Of a stretch of DNA of 64,000 bases, positions 7,491-15,874 are shown piece by piece (positions within the stretch are counted from its first letter, which is position 1; every line of letters starts with the position of its first letter). The position numbers were made by a program, and so were the translations under genes. This DNA is from an uncultured Oscillospiraceae bacterium. GTDB taxonomy: Bacteria; Bacillota; Clostridia; Oscillospirales; Ruminococcaceae. The stretch lies in assembly GCA_910579545.1 (NCBI GenBank), contig CAJTVI010000001.1:1-64000 (forward strand), written 5' to 3'. A model generated the notes under the pieces. That model saw nothing but the letters and a program-made list of their open reading frames with translations, was not told the DNA's origin and did no database searches.

Positions 7491-8987
7491 TTACTCCTCC
7501 TTGGCCCAGCCGTAGGAGCAGCGCACCGCCCGGTTCCAGCCGCGGATGCGCGCGGCGCGCTCGCTTTCGGGGATGGCGGGGGTAAAGATGCGGTCGCTGG
7601 CCCAGTTTTGGCGCACCTCCTCCTTGCTTTTCCAGTACCCGACCGCCAGCCCGGCCAGATAGGCCGCGCCCATGGCGGTGGTTTCCACGCAGACGGGGCG
7701 GTTGACCGGCGCGCCCGAAATATCCGCCTGCATCTGCATCAGCAGGTTGTTGGCGCTTGCGCCGCCGTCTACCTTCAGGGCGGCCAGCGCAATGCCGGAA
7801 TCCGCCTTCATGGCCCCCAATACGTCGTTGACCTGGTAGCACATCGACTCCAGCGTGGCGCGGATCACATGGTATTTGTTCACCCCGCGGGTAAGCCCCA
7901 CAATGGTGCCCCGGGCGTATTGGTCCCAGTGCGGCGCGCCAAGGCCGGTAAAGGCGGGCACCACATAGCAGCCGCCGGTGTCGCTTACCTTGCCGGCCAT
8001 GTACTCCGAGTCGGCCGCGCTGTCGATCAGGCGCATCTCGTCCCGCAGCCACTGGATCGAGGCGCCGGCCACAAAGATCGAGCCCTCCAGCGCGTAGTTC
8101 ACCCGGCCGTCCAGCCCCCAGGCAATGGTGGTAACCAGGCCATTTTTGGAAAACACCGGTTTTTCGCCGGTATTCATCAGCAAAAAGCAGCCGGTGCCGT
8201 AGGTGTTTTTGGCCTCGCCCGCCGTAAAGCAGGTCTGGCCAAAGAGGGCGGCCTGCTGGTCGCCGGCCGCGCCGCCGATGGGGATCGGCCCGCCAAAAAA
8301 CTGCGGGTCGGTTTGGCCATACACGCAGCTGGAGGGCTTGGGCTCGGGCAGCATGCATTTGGGGATGTCCAGCTCGGCCAAAATCTCATCGTCCCACTCG
8401 AGGGTGTTGATGTTGAACAGCATAGTGCGGGAGGCGTTGGAATAATCGGTGACGTGTACCCGGCCGCCGGTGAGCATCCAGATCAGCCAGGTCTCCACCG
8501 TGCCAAACAGCAGTTCGCCCTTTTTTGCCCGCTCACGGGCGCCCTCCACATGGTCCAGCAGCCATTTGAGCTTGGTGGCCGAAAAATAGGCGTCGATCAC
8601 AAGGCCGGTCTTGGCCCGGTAGGCCTCGGTAAGCCCCCTGGCCTTGAGCGAATCGCAGTATTCGCTGGTGCGCCGGCACTGCCACACAATGGCGTTGTGG
8701 ATGGGCCGGCCGGTGGCCTTGTCCCACACAATGGCGGTTTCGCGCTGGTTGGTAATGCCAATGGCGGCAATGTCCGCCGCGCAAAGACCCAGTCCATCCA
8801 TGGCGGCCTTGGCAACCTCCAGCTGGGTGTCCCAGATCTCCTCGGCGTTATGCTCCACCCAGCCGGGCTTGGGAAAATACTGGGTAAATTCCTTTTGGGC
8901 CATGCTGCAAACTTCGCCCTTTTGGTTAAAGAGGATGCAGCGGTTGCTGGTGGTGCCCGAGTCCAGTGCCATAATGTATTTTGCCAT
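7491..8987 (-). CDS. glpK: Glycerol kinase
   Basis: A full-length (498-residue) FGGY-family kinase that phosphorylates glycerol with ATP to glycerol-3-phosphate. It starts with the phosphate-binding ALDSGTTSNRCILF, has the family GITNQRETAIVWDK region (residues about 77-90), and the catalytic Asp lies in the YGQTDPQFF to GAAGDQQAALFGQ region. The ATG at 8987 follows AAAAGGAG. The gene lies between glpP and the dehydrogenase operon. No glpF facilitator is in the window. A leader with an intrinsic terminator precedes it, indicating attenuation control. Confidence 0.97.
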   Translation of the reverse strand: MAKYIMALDSGTTSNRCILFNQKGEVCSMAQKEFTQYFPKPGWVEHNAEEIWDTQLEVAKAAMDGLGLCAADIAAIGITNQRETAIVWDKATGRPIHNAIVWQCRRTSEYCDSLKARGLTEAYRAKTGLVIDAYFSATKLKWLLDHVEGARERAKKGELLFGTVETWLIWMLTGGRVHVTDYSNASRTMLFNINTLEWDDEILAELDIPKCMLPEPKPSSCVYGQTDPQFFGGPIPIGGAAGDQQAALFGQTCFTAGEAKNTYGTGCFLLMNTGEKPVFSKNGLVTTIAWGLDGRVNYALEGSIFVAGASIQWLRDEMRLIDSAADSEYMAGKVSDTGGCYVVPAFTGLGAPHWDQYARGTIVGLTRGVNKYHVIRATLESMCYQVNDVLGAMKADSGIALAALKVDGGASANNLLMQMQADISGAPVNRPVCVETTAMGAAYLAGLAVGYWKSKEEVRQNWASDRIFTPAIPESERAARIRGWNRAVRCSYGWAKEE

Positions 8988-9027
8988 GCGTTGCTCAGCT
9001 CCTTTTGGGTGGGGTGGGGAGGAGGAT

Positions 9028-9084
9028 AAAAAAAGCGCGCAAAAAGAACCATAGCATCGTTGCTGCTACAAGTACCTTGCACGC
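9028..9084 (-). promoter_or_regulatory. Leader attenuator (intrinsic terminator) upstream of glpK
   Basis: In the minus-strand RNA, GCGTGCAA (9084-9077) pairs with TTGCGCGC (9042-9035, one G-U), enclosing an inner GTAGCA/TGCTAT stem, and is followed at once by seven U (9034-9028). This is an intrinsic terminator about 40 nt before the glpK start codon. Upstream, ACCTT (9097-9093) can pair with AAGGT (9078-9074) and disrupt the terminator's lower arm, a candidate antiterminator. In Bacillus, GlpP with glycerol-3-phosphate prevents termination in such glp leaders; the same is inferred here. Confidence 0.7.
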
Positions 9085-9129
9085 GAATCTCAAAGGTTTT
9101 GATTATTCAGTTTTCAAGAACCTGCAAAC

Positions 9130-9158
9130 AGTATAGCATATTTGCAAGAAGAATGCAA
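9130..9158 (-). promoter_or_regulatory. Promoter of glpK
   Basis: On the minus strand TTGCAT (9153-9158), a 17-bp spacer and TATACT (9130-9135) give a good sigma-A promoter, about 135 bases before the start codon. The transcript would carry the attenuator at 9028-9084. The interval 9159-9322 toward glpP holds a GGCGGA/TCCGCC hairpin near 9250-9280, possibly the glpP terminator, and nothing else recognisable. Confidence 0.7.
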
Positions 9159-9322
9159 CGAATTTGGCAAAATTTTAGAAAAAATATGTAAAGCCGGCAA
9201 GGATATCGTAAAAAACAGCAAAAAAGATGCGCTTAAACGGCGGCAGGGCAGGCGGACGCGCTGCATCCGCCCTGTTGCGGGAGCAGCGGCAGAGGGCGCG
9301 GGGCGCAAAACCGGCGGGCGCG

Positions 9323-9892
9323 CTACATCCGCCAGACCCCGGGGTTGGTGGTGGAAACGGCCACCGCGCCCGCGCCCAAAGCCGAGAGCACGTCCTCCTT
9401 GTCGGTGATCAGGCCGCCCGCCAAAAGGGGGGTGTGGGCGGTTTCCACAATGCGGCGGATGGTTTTGGGCATCACCCCGGGCAGTACCTCCAAAAAGTCC
9501 GGCTTTGCGGCCTCCAGCTTGTCAATGCCCGAAAGCGCCATCGAGTCAATGGCAAACAGCCGCAAAACGGTAAACAGCTCCAGCTCCCGCGCGCGGCGGA
9601 TAAAATTGGAGCGGGTGGAGATGATGCCGTCCAGCCGGGTGTTGGCCTTTAAAAAATCCACCGCGATCTCCTTGTTCTGCGACAGGCCGGAGATCCGGTC
9701 GGTGTGCACCATGGCGATCTTACCGGCCTCCTTTACCTGGTCCACAAGGCCGGGGATGCTGCACAAATCGCCAAACAAAAAGAAAACGATCTGGATATGC
9801 TCCAAACTCAGGCAGTCCCGCAGGCCCTCCTCGTCCTTGACCGCCGCGATCACTGGCGAGGAGAGCACGGCGTCATAAAAGCGCTGGTCCAT
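9323..9892 (-). CDS. glpP: Glycerol-3-phosphate-responsive antiterminator GlpP
   Basis: A 189-residue (beta/alpha)8-like protein covering the whole GlpP family length. Family features include SSPVIAAVKDEEGL near the N terminus, VHTDRISGLSQNKEIAVDFL, and the phosphate-binding end PLLAGGLITDKEDVLSALGAGA. In Bacillus subtilis GlpP binds glycerol-3-phosphate and the leader mRNAs of glp genes, preventing termination and stabilising the message. The ATG at 9892 follows AAAGGAAGG. The gene is immediately upstream of glpK, whose leader contains an intrinsic terminator, so target and regulator are together. Confidence 0.93.
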   Translation of the reverse strand: MDQRFYDAVLSSPVIAAVKDEEGLRDCLSLEHIQIVFFLFGDLCSIPGLVDQVKEAGKIAMVHTDRISGLSQNKEIAVDFLKANTRLDGIISTRSNFIRRARELELFTVLRLFAIDSMALSGIDKLEAAKPDFLEVLPGVMPKTIRRIVETAHTPLLAGGLITDKEDVLSALGAGAVAVSTTNPGVWRM

Positions 9893-9917
9893 AAAGCCCT
9901 TCCTTTCTGTGTTTTAT

Positions 9918-9992
9918 GCGCCCCGCGTTCAGCCGGGCCTGTCCCGCAAAAAACGGGCTGACAGCATCTGTATTGTACGCGCCCCGCGTTCA
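9918..9992. repeat. 14-bp direct repeat flanking the nth-glpP spacer
   Basis: GCGCCCCGCGTTCA occurs at 9918-9931 and again at 9979-9992, with the second copy covering the nth stop codon. The two copies bracket the spacer between nth and glpP. They could be a short duplication or a recombination scar; no mobile gene is present. Confidence 0.6.
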
Positions 9993-10625
9993 AACCGACT
10001 GGCCGGTTTTGCATACGTCCCGCAAACAGCAGGCGGCGCAGTTGGGTTTGCGGGCGTCGCACACCGCCCGCCCGTGCAGCACAAAGCGGTGGCACAAATC
10101 GCTGCCCTCCTCGGGCGGGATGATCTTCCACAGGGCCATCTCCACCTTGTGGGGCTCCTTGACGCCGTCCACCAGGCCAATGCGATTGCACAGCCGGATG
10201 CAGTGGGTGTCGGTAACGATGGCGGGCTTGCCAAAAACGTCCCCCATGATCAGGTTGGCGCTCTTGCGGCCCACGCCCGGCAGCTTGAGAAGTTCCTCCA
10301 TGGTATCGGGCACCTGGCAGTTGTATGTATCCCGCAGCATCCGCATGCACAGGCTGATGTCCCGCGCCTTGCTGCGGCCCAGCCCGCAGGGGCGAACAAT
10401 GGCTTCGATCTCCTCCGGCTCGGCGGCGGCCAGCGCCTCGATGCCCGGATACCTTGCAAACAATTCCTGCACCACAATGTTCACCCGCGCGTCGGTGCAC
10501 TGGGCGGCAAGGCGCACCTCCACCAGCAGCTGCCAGGCGTGCTCGTAATCCAGGGTGCATTCCGCCAGCGGGTACTGCCCTTTTAAGCGGCCGATCACCT
10601 CAAGGGCAAGCTGCTTTTTCGTCAT
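9990..10625 (-). CDS. nth: Endonuclease III (DNA glycosylase/AP lyase)
   Basis: A 211-residue base-excision repair enzyme that removes oxidised pyrimidines. The helix-hairpin-helix LPGVGRKSAN contains the catalytic Lys, the catalytic Asp is in VTDTHCIRL, and the C-terminal [4Fe-4S] loop has the standard C-x6-C-x2-C-x5-C spacing (CDARKPNCAACCLRDVC). It starts at ATG 10625 after GAAGGAGG and ends 97 bp before glpP, so it may be cotranscribed with glpP. It is divergent from glyA. Confidence 0.96.
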   Translation of the reverse strand: MTKKQLALEVIGRLKGQYPLAECTLDYEHAWQLLVEVRLAAQCTDARVNIVVQELFARYPGIEALAAAEPEEIEAIVRPCGLGRSKARDISLCMRMLRDTYNCQVPDTMEELLKLPGVGRKSANLIMGDVFGKPAIVTDTHCIRLCNRIGLVDGVKEPHKVEMALWKIIPPEEGSDLCHRFVLHGRAVCDARKPNCAACCLRDVCKTGQSV

Positions 10626-10657
10626 GCTTCGGCCTCCTTCGCCGCATCTTTTTTGTT

Positions 10658-10686
10658 ATCATACCATGGATGCCCGGCTGCTGCAA
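10658..10686 (-). promoter_or_regulatory. Promoter of nth
   Basis: On the minus strand TTGCAG (10681-10686), a 17-bp spacer and TATGAT (10658-10663) precede the nth start by about 33 bases. The -35 is only 7 bp from the -35 of the divergent glyA promoter. Confidence 0.6.
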
Positions 10687-10693
10687 GCGGCGC

Positions 10694-10722
10694 TTGCCTA
10701 ACCGGCGGCGGCGGGGTATAAT
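10694..10722 (+). promoter_or_regulatory. Promoter of glyA
   Basis: TTGCCT (10694-10699), a 17-bp spacer and a perfect TATAAT (10717-10722) precede glyA by about 75 bases. Confidence 0.65.
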
Positions 10723-10797
10723 AAAGCAACATGGCCGGGATACGGCCTGCCCGCCCCAAAACGCAGGGGCCAAAACGCGCAGAGAGGGGTTTTAACC

Positions 10798-12051
10798 ATG
10801 TACCGTGAAATGCTGGATACCATTGGGTTTGTGGCCGCGGCCGACCCGGAGCTTGCCGCTTCGATGCAAAAAGAGCTGGTGCGCCAGCGGCAGAACATTG
10901 AGCTGATCGCCAGCGAAAACCTTGTAAGCCCGGCCGTGATGGCCGCCATGGGCTCGGTGCTCACCAACAAGTACGCCGAGGGCTACCCCGGCCGGCGGTA
11001 CTACGGCGGCTGCGCCTATGTGGACGAGGTGGAGCAGCTGGCCATCCGCCGGGCCTGCCGGCTGTTTGACGCGGGCTTTGCCAACGTGCAGCCCCATTCC
11101 GGCGCGCAGGCAAACCTTGCGGTCTACTTTGCCCTGCTGGAGGTGGGGGATACCGTGCTGGGCATGGACCTTTCGCAGGGCGGGCACCTGACCCACGGCA
11201 GCCCGGTAAACATGTCCGGCAAAAACTATCATTTTGTGCCCTACGGCGTAAACGAAAACGGCTTTATCGACTACGACGCCCTGCTGCTCAAGGCAAAACA
11301 GGTGCGGCCCAGGCTGATCGTGGCCGGGGCTTCGGCCTATGGCCGCGCTTTGCGGTTTGACCGGTTTGCCGCCATTGCCAAAGAGGTGGGCGCCTACCTG
11401 ATGGTGGATATGGCCCACATTGCGGGGCTGGTGGCGGGCGGTGTGCACCAGAATCCGGTGCCCTTTGCCGACGTAGTTACCTCCACCACCCACAAGACCC
11501 TGCGCGGGCCCCGCGGCGGCCTGATCCTGACCAACAGCGAGGAGCTGGCCAAAAAGATCGACAAGGCCATCTTCCCCGGCACCCAGGGCGGCCCGCTGGA
11601 GCACATCATCGCGGCCAAGGCGGTCTGCTTTGGCGAGGCGCTGAAACCGGAGTTCCGGCAGTATGCGAGCAACATTGTAACCAACGCCGCGGCACTGGCC
11701 GAGGGGCTTAAAAAGCGGGAGGTTTCGATCGTGAGCGGCGGCACCGACAACCATTTGATGCTCATTGACCTGTCCGCCGAGGCCTGCACCGGCAAGGAAC
11801 TGGAGCACAACCTGGACGAGGTGCACATTACCGCCAACAAAAACACCGTGCCGGGCGAAAAGCGCAGCCCCTTTGTAACCAGCGGGCTGCGGGTAGGCAC
11901 CCCGGCCGTGACCACCCGCGGCTTTGGCCCCGCCGAGATGGACGAGGTGGCCGGCTGCATTGCGGATTCCATCCGGGATTTTGAGGGTACCAGGGCCCAA
12001 ACGGCCGCCCGGGTGGCGGCGCTGGTGGAGCGCTTCCCGCTGTACGAGTAA
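10798..12051 (+). CDS. glyA: Serine hydroxymethyltransferase
   Basis: A 417-residue PLP enzyme converting serine and tetrahydrofolate to glycine and 5,10-methylene-tetrahydrofolate. Family blocks seen include IASENLVSPAVMAAMGS, NKYAEGYPGRRYYGGC, the HSGAQANLAVYFALL turn and the PLP-Lys motif TTHKTLRGPRGG (Lys near residue 232). The length is normal. The ATG at 10798 follows GAGAGGGG. It is transcribed alone or with the esterase gene 106 bp downstream. Confidence 0.97.
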   Translation: MYREMLDTIGFVAAADPELAASMQKELVRQRQNIELIASENLVSPAVMAAMGSVLTNKYAEGYPGRRYYGGCAYVDEVEQLAIRRACRLFDAGFANVQPHSGAQANLAVYFALLEVGDTVLGMDLSQGGHLTHGSPVNMSGKNYHFVPYGVNENGFIDYDALLLKAKQVRPRLIVAGASAYGRALRFDRFAAIAKEVGAYLMVDMAHIAGLVAGGVHQNPVPFADVVTSTTHKTLRGPRGGLILTNSEELAKKIDKAIFPGTQGGPLEHIIAAKAVCFGEALKPEFRQYASNIVTNAAALAEGLKKREVSIVSGGTDNHLMLIDLSAEACTGKELEHNLDEVHITANKNTVPGEKRSPFVTSGLRVGTPAVTTRGFGPAEMDEVAGCIADSIRDFEGTRAQTAARVAALVERFPLYE

Positions 12052-12157
12052 GGCGTGGGCGGCACCGGGCCCTTTTGGGCGGGCCGCAAAAGCCTGCTGT
12101 TATTTCCCGGGCAGTGATATCGGCAATCAAAACGGATACAGATGAGGTTTATAAAAG

Positions 12158-12997
12158 ATGGCGTTTATTACCTGCAAGTTTAAGAGCACGGCGCTGGCCA
12201 GCACCACGGCGGTGCGCCTGTTTTTGCCCGGCGACCTGGCCGCAAACGCCGGCCAGCCGCCGCGCGGGGTGCTGACCCTTTTGCACGGCATTACCAACGA
12301 CGGGGACGATTGGGTGAACAATTCGGCGGTGCTGCGCTACGCGGCCGCCTGCAACCTGGCCCTTGTGATCCCGGACGGCGCAAACTCCTTTTACAACGAT
12401 ATGGCCTTTGGTTCGGCCTATTACACCTGGATGGCCGAGGAACTGCCGGCGCTTCTTGCGGGCATCTTCCGGCTGCCGTCCGAGCGGGAAAAAAACGCGG
12501 TGTGCGGCCTTTCGATGGGCGGGTACGGCGCGCTGCTGCTGGGGCTTACCCAGCCCGGGCGGTACGCCTTTTGCGCCAGCTTTTCGGGCGGGGTGGACCT
12601 TGGCAGCGTGCTGAGCCAGAAGGACCACCCGCTGGTGGCAAAGCTGTTCCAGCCGGTGTTTGGCCAGCAGCTGCAGCTGCCGGCTGAGCGGGACCTCTTC
12701 CGGCTGGCCGAGGGGGTAAGCCGGCTGCCGGAGGCCGAAAGGCCCCGCATCCTGTGCACCGTGGGCACTGGGGACCACGAGCCCTATTTTATCTACGAGC
12801 AAAACCAGAACCTGCGCGCCCATCTCAAGGCCCTGCCGCTGGATTTTACCTATATGGAGTGGACCGGCGCCCACGAGTGGGAATTTTGGGACCGCAGCAT
12901 AGCCATTGCCATCGACCGCTTTTTCTGCCCCGGCTTTGCCGCCCGCCAGCAGCAGGCCTGGGCCTACCCCATCCAGGAGGACGCCGCCCATGCCTGA
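12158..12997 (+). CDS. Esterase family protein (alpha/beta hydrolase, EstA/FrmB-like)
   Basis: A 279-residue serine hydrolase of the putative-esterase (COG0627) group. The nucleophile elbow is GLSMGGYGALL (Ser near residue 121), the acid is probably the Asp in VGTGDHEP and the catalytic His is in WTGAHEWEFW. No signal peptide is present, so it is cytoplasmic. Relatives hydrolyse short-chain esters such as tributyrin or S-formylglutathione; the true substrate is unknown. Its 3' end overlaps the start of rarA by 8 bp, so the two are translationally coupled. Confidence 0.85.
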   Translation: MAFITCKFKSTALASTTAVRLFLPGDLAANAGQPPRGVLTLLHGITNDGDDWVNNSAVLRYAAACNLALVIPDGANSFYNDMAFGSAYYTWMAEELPALLAGIFRLPSEREKNAVCGLSMGGYGALLLGLTQPGRYAFCASFSGGVDLGSVLSQKDHPLVAKLFQPVFGQQLQLPAERDLFRLAEGVSRLPEAERPRILCTVGTGDHEPYFIYEQNQNLRAHLKALPLDFTYMEWTGAHEWEFWDRSIAIAIDRFFCPGFAARQQQAWAYPIQEDAAHA

Positions 12998-14258
12998 ACC
13001 GCTTGCCCAGCGCCTGCGCCCCAAAACCCTCAGCGAGGTGTGCGGCCAGCGCCACCTGCTGGCGGAAGGGCAGGTGTTCCGCCGCGTGATGGACAGCGGC
13101 CATGTGCCCAACATGATCTTTTACGGCCCCAGCGGGGTGGGCAAAACCACGGTGGCCCAAATCGTGGCAAGCAGCAGCGGCATGCGGCTGCACAGGCTCA
13201 ACGGTACCTCCGCCTCCACGGCGGATATCAAGGAGGTTTTGTCCGAAATAGGTACCCTGCACGGCGCGGGCGGGCTGCTGCTCTATCTGGACGAGATCCA
13301 GTACCTCAACAAAAAGCAGCAGCAGAGCCTGCTTGAATGCATCGAGGAGGGCAGCGTTACCCTGATCGCCTCCACCACCGAAAACCCGTACTTTTATATC
13401 TACAACGCCCTGCTCTCGCGCTGCACCGTCTTTGAGTTTAAGCAGCTGGAGCCGGCCGACCTGCGCCAGGGCATCCAGAACGCCGTCGCCCGGCTGGAAG
13501 AGGAGGAGGGCGGGCCGATCCAGCTGGACGAGGACGCGCTTGAGCTTTTGGCCATGGGCGCGGGGGGCGATATGCGCAAGGCGCTTGGCAGCCTGGATTT
13601 TGCGGTGACCGCCGCCATGCGCGGCCCAGAGGGCAAGCGCATTACCGCCGAAATGGTACAGCAGGTGGTAAAACGCACCGCCATGCGGTACGACCGCCAG
13701 GGCGACGACCACTACGACATCCTCTCGGCCTTTCAAAAATCCATGCGCGGCTCCGACCCGGACGCCGCGCTGCACTACCTTGCCCGGCTGCTGGAGGCGG
13801 GGGACCTTATAAGCGCCTGCCGCCGGCTGATGGTCTGTGCCTGCGAGGATGTGGGCCTTGCCTGGCCCCAGATCATCCCCATTGTCAAGGCGGCGGTGGA
13901 CGCGGCCAACATGATCGGCCTGCCCGAGGCGCGCATCCCTTTGGCCGACGCGGTGATTTTGGTGGCCACCTGCCCAAAATCCAACAGCGGCGAGGCGGCC
14001 ATCGACCGGGCGGCGGCGGACCTGCGGCGCGGCAAAAGCGGCCCGGTGCCGCGGCAGCTGCAGAACAAGCACTACGACGGCGCGGACGCCGCTGTAAAAG
14101 GCCAGCACTACCTTTACCCGCACGATTACCCGGACCACTGGGTGGCCCAGCAGTACCTGCCCGACGCCTTGCAGGGGGCGCGGTATTACGAGTACGGCCC
14201 CAACAAGGCCGAGCAGGCCGCCCGCGCCTATTGGGAGCGGGTGCGCCAGCCCAAATAG
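12990..14258 (+). CDS. rarA: Replication-associated recombination protein A (AAA+ ATPase)
   Basis: A 422-residue member of the RarA/MgsA/WRNIP1 family that acts at stalled replication forks. The clamp-loader-like N terminus reads PLAQRLRPKTLSEVCGQ, Walker A is GPSGVGKTT (about residue 49), Walker B LLYLDEIQ, sensor 1 LIASTTENPY, and the C-terminal tetramerisation region includes CACEDVGLAWPQ. The start at 12990 was chosen because AGGAGG lies 9 bases upstream and it agrees with the family N terminus; the open frame extends further back only through the esterase gene. Confidence 0.96.
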   Translation: MPEPLAQRLRPKTLSEVCGQRHLLAEGQVFRRVMDSGHVPNMIFYGPSGVGKTTVAQIVASSSGMRLHRLNGTSASTADIKEVLSEIGTLHGAGGLLLYLDEIQYLNKKQQQSLLECIEEGSVTLIASTTENPYFYIYNALLSRCTVFEFKQLEPADLRQGIQNAVARLEEEEGGPIQLDEDALELLAMGAGGDMRKALGSLDFAVTAAMRGPEGKRITAEMVQQVVKRTAMRYDRQGDDHYDILSAFQKSMRGSDPDAALHYLARLLEAGDLISACRRLMVCACEDVGLAWPQIIPIVKAAVDAANMIGLPEARIPLADAVILVATCPKSNSGEAAIDRAAADLRRGKSGPVPRQLQNKHYDGADAAVKGQHYLYPHDYPDHWVAQQYLPDALQGARYYEYGPNKAEQAARAYWERVRQPK

Positions 14259-14355
14259 CCGGGCGGGGCACTGCAAAGCGATATAGCTTTACAGGAGTTT
14301 TGGCCCATTTGGAGCGTTTTTGCCTGCCCTTTTTCGATGCTGTGCGAGAATCCGA

Positions 14356-14384
14356 TTGACAAAACATCTAAAAACAGTTACTAT
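14356..14384 (+). promoter_or_regulatory. Promoter of the Fur-family gene
   Basis: A perfect TTGACA (14356-14361), 17-bp spacer and TACTAT (14379-14384). The -10 overlaps the palindrome ATGGTACCAT at 14386-14395 to within two bases, a possible autoregulatory site. Confidence 0.6.
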
Positions 14385-14475
14385 TATGGTACCATCAAAC
14401 AGATAAAACGGCGGGGCAGCCCTGGCAAAAAGGGCCGGGCGGCTTTGGCCGCGCACAAAAAAGGAGGCGTTGGGG

Positions 14476-14856
14476 ATGCGCTATTCACGCCAGCGGGAGT
14501 TGATTTTGCAGCAGGTGCAAAGCCGGTGCGACCATCCTACGGCGGACGACATTTACACGGCCGTGCGGGACGAATGCCCATCCTTGAGCTTGGGCACGGT
14601 CTACCGCAACCTCAACTGCCTTGTGGAGCAGGGGGATATCCTGCGGGTGACCGTGCCGGGCAAGGCCGACCGGTTTGACCGCGACACCCACCCCCACGGC
14701 CATCTGTGCTGCCGCGGCTGCGGGCGGGTGCTGGACGTGCCGGTAAACGCCGCGGCGCTGGAAAGCATCTGGAGCCAGTACCAGGGGGCCAGGGTGGAGG
14801 AGTACGCCCTGAGCCTTTACGGCCTGTGCGCCGACTGTGCCCAGGAGGCCGGCTGA
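14476..14856 (+). CDS. Fur-family metalloregulator (PerR-like)
   Basis: A 126-residue repressor. The winged helix covers residues 1-80 (TADDIYTAVRDECPSLSLGTVYRNL is typical, here quoted in part as SLSLGTVYRNL). The regulatory metal site lies in DRDTHPHGHL, and two C-x2-C pairs (CCRGCG, CADC) form the structural zinc site. The ATG at 14476 lies 8 bases after AAGGAGG; an earlier TTG at 14470 is too close to it. Whether it senses peroxide, iron or zinc cannot be told. It precedes a metallo-hydrolase gene, a plausible target. Confidence 0.9.
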   Translation: MRYSRQRELILQQVQSRCDHPTADDIYTAVRDECPSLSLGTVYRNLNCLVEQGDILRVTVPGKADRFDRDTHPHGHLCCRGCGRVLDVPVNAAALESIWSQYQGARVEEYALSLYGLCADCAQEAG

Positions 14857-14935
14857 GGGCCTGCGGCGCTTGCCTTGCGGGCCTTGCGGCACTAAGGCAT
14901 GCGGCAGCAAAAGGGGATAAGAAAAGGGACGGATC

Positions 14936-15814
14936 ATGTACGAACTGTGCGAAGCTGCGGGCGGCAGCTATTACATCCAAAGCCCGGCCAAGATCGGCCT
15001 TGTGCGGCTGGAGGGCGGCGGGGTCTGCCTGATCGACAGCGGCAGCGACAAGGACGCCGGGCGCAAGGTGCGCCAAATTTTAGACAAAAACGGCTGGAAG
15101 CTTTTGGCCATCTACAACACCCATTCCAACGCCGACCACATCGGGGGCAACAAATACCTGCAAGGCCAGACCGGCTGCAAAATTTATGCGCCGGGCATCG
15201 AGTGCGATTTTACCCGCCATCCGGTGCTGGAGCCCTCCTTTTTGTACGGCGGGTACCCTTTTGCCGAACTGCGGCACAAGTTTTTGATGGCCCAGCCCAG
15301 CGAGGCCGAGCCGCTTACCGAGGCGGCCCTGCCCGCGGGGCTCACCGCTATCCCGCTGCCCGGCCATTTTTTTGAGATGGTGGGCTTTCGCACCGCCGAT
15401 GATGTGGTTTATCTGGCCGACTGCCTTTCGAGCCGGGAGACCCTGTCCAAGTACCGTATCGGATTTATCTACGATGTGGCGGCATATTTGCAAACGCTGG
15501 AAACGGTCAAGGCCATGCAGGCGGCGCTGTTTGTGCCGGCGCATGCCGAGCCCGCCCGCGACATTGCCCCCCTGGCACAGTACAACATCGACCAGGTGCA
15601 GGCGGTTGGCGAGATGATCCTTGCCCTTTGCGCCGAACCGCTCTGCTTTGAGCAGCTTTTGCAAAAGCTGTTTTGCGAATATGACCTTACCATGACCTTT
15701 GAGCAGTATGTGCTGGTGGGCAGCACAGTGCGTTCCTACCTTGCCTGGCTCAAGGATACCGGCCGGATGCAGGCCCTTTTTGAAAACAACCTCCTGCTTT
15801 GGCGGCGGGCGTAG
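14936..15814 (+). CDS. MBL-fold metallo-hydrolase with Asn-substituted metal motif
   Basis: A 292-residue metallo-beta-lactamase-fold protein. The signature reads THSNADHIGG, so the second His of the usual HxHxDH is Asn. Other ligands are the His of LPLPGHFFEM, the Asp of YLADCLSS and the His of FVPAHAEP. The C-terminal third is helical, resembling the added domain of several MBL hydrolases. Substrate unknown. It follows the Fur-family gene by 79 bp with AAAAGGG before ATG 14936. Confidence 0.8.
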   Translation: MYELCEAAGGSYYIQSPAKIGLVRLEGGGVCLIDSGSDKDAGRKVRQILDKNGWKLLAIYNTHSNADHIGGNKYLQGQTGCKIYAPGIECDFTRHPVLEPSFLYGGYPFAELRHKFLMAQPSEAEPLTEAALPAGLTAIPLPGHFFEMVGFRTADDVVYLADCLSSRETLSKYRIGFIYDVAAYLQTLETVKAMQAALFVPAHAEPARDIAPLAQYNIDQVQAVGEMILALCAEPLCFEQLLQKLFCEYDLTMTFEQYVLVGSTVRSYLAWLKDTGRMQALFENNLLLWRRA

Positions 15815-15874
15815 CTTTGGCCGCGGGCCCGAAAAGCGGCGGGGGATGACCGTTAAAAAAGGGAGGCGCGGCGG

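Noticed and set aside
5619..9029. Open frame of 1136 codons on the plus strand
   Set aside because: It lies antisense to three clear glycerol genes and is Gly/His/Ala-rich, the pattern of a GC-rich antisense shadow.
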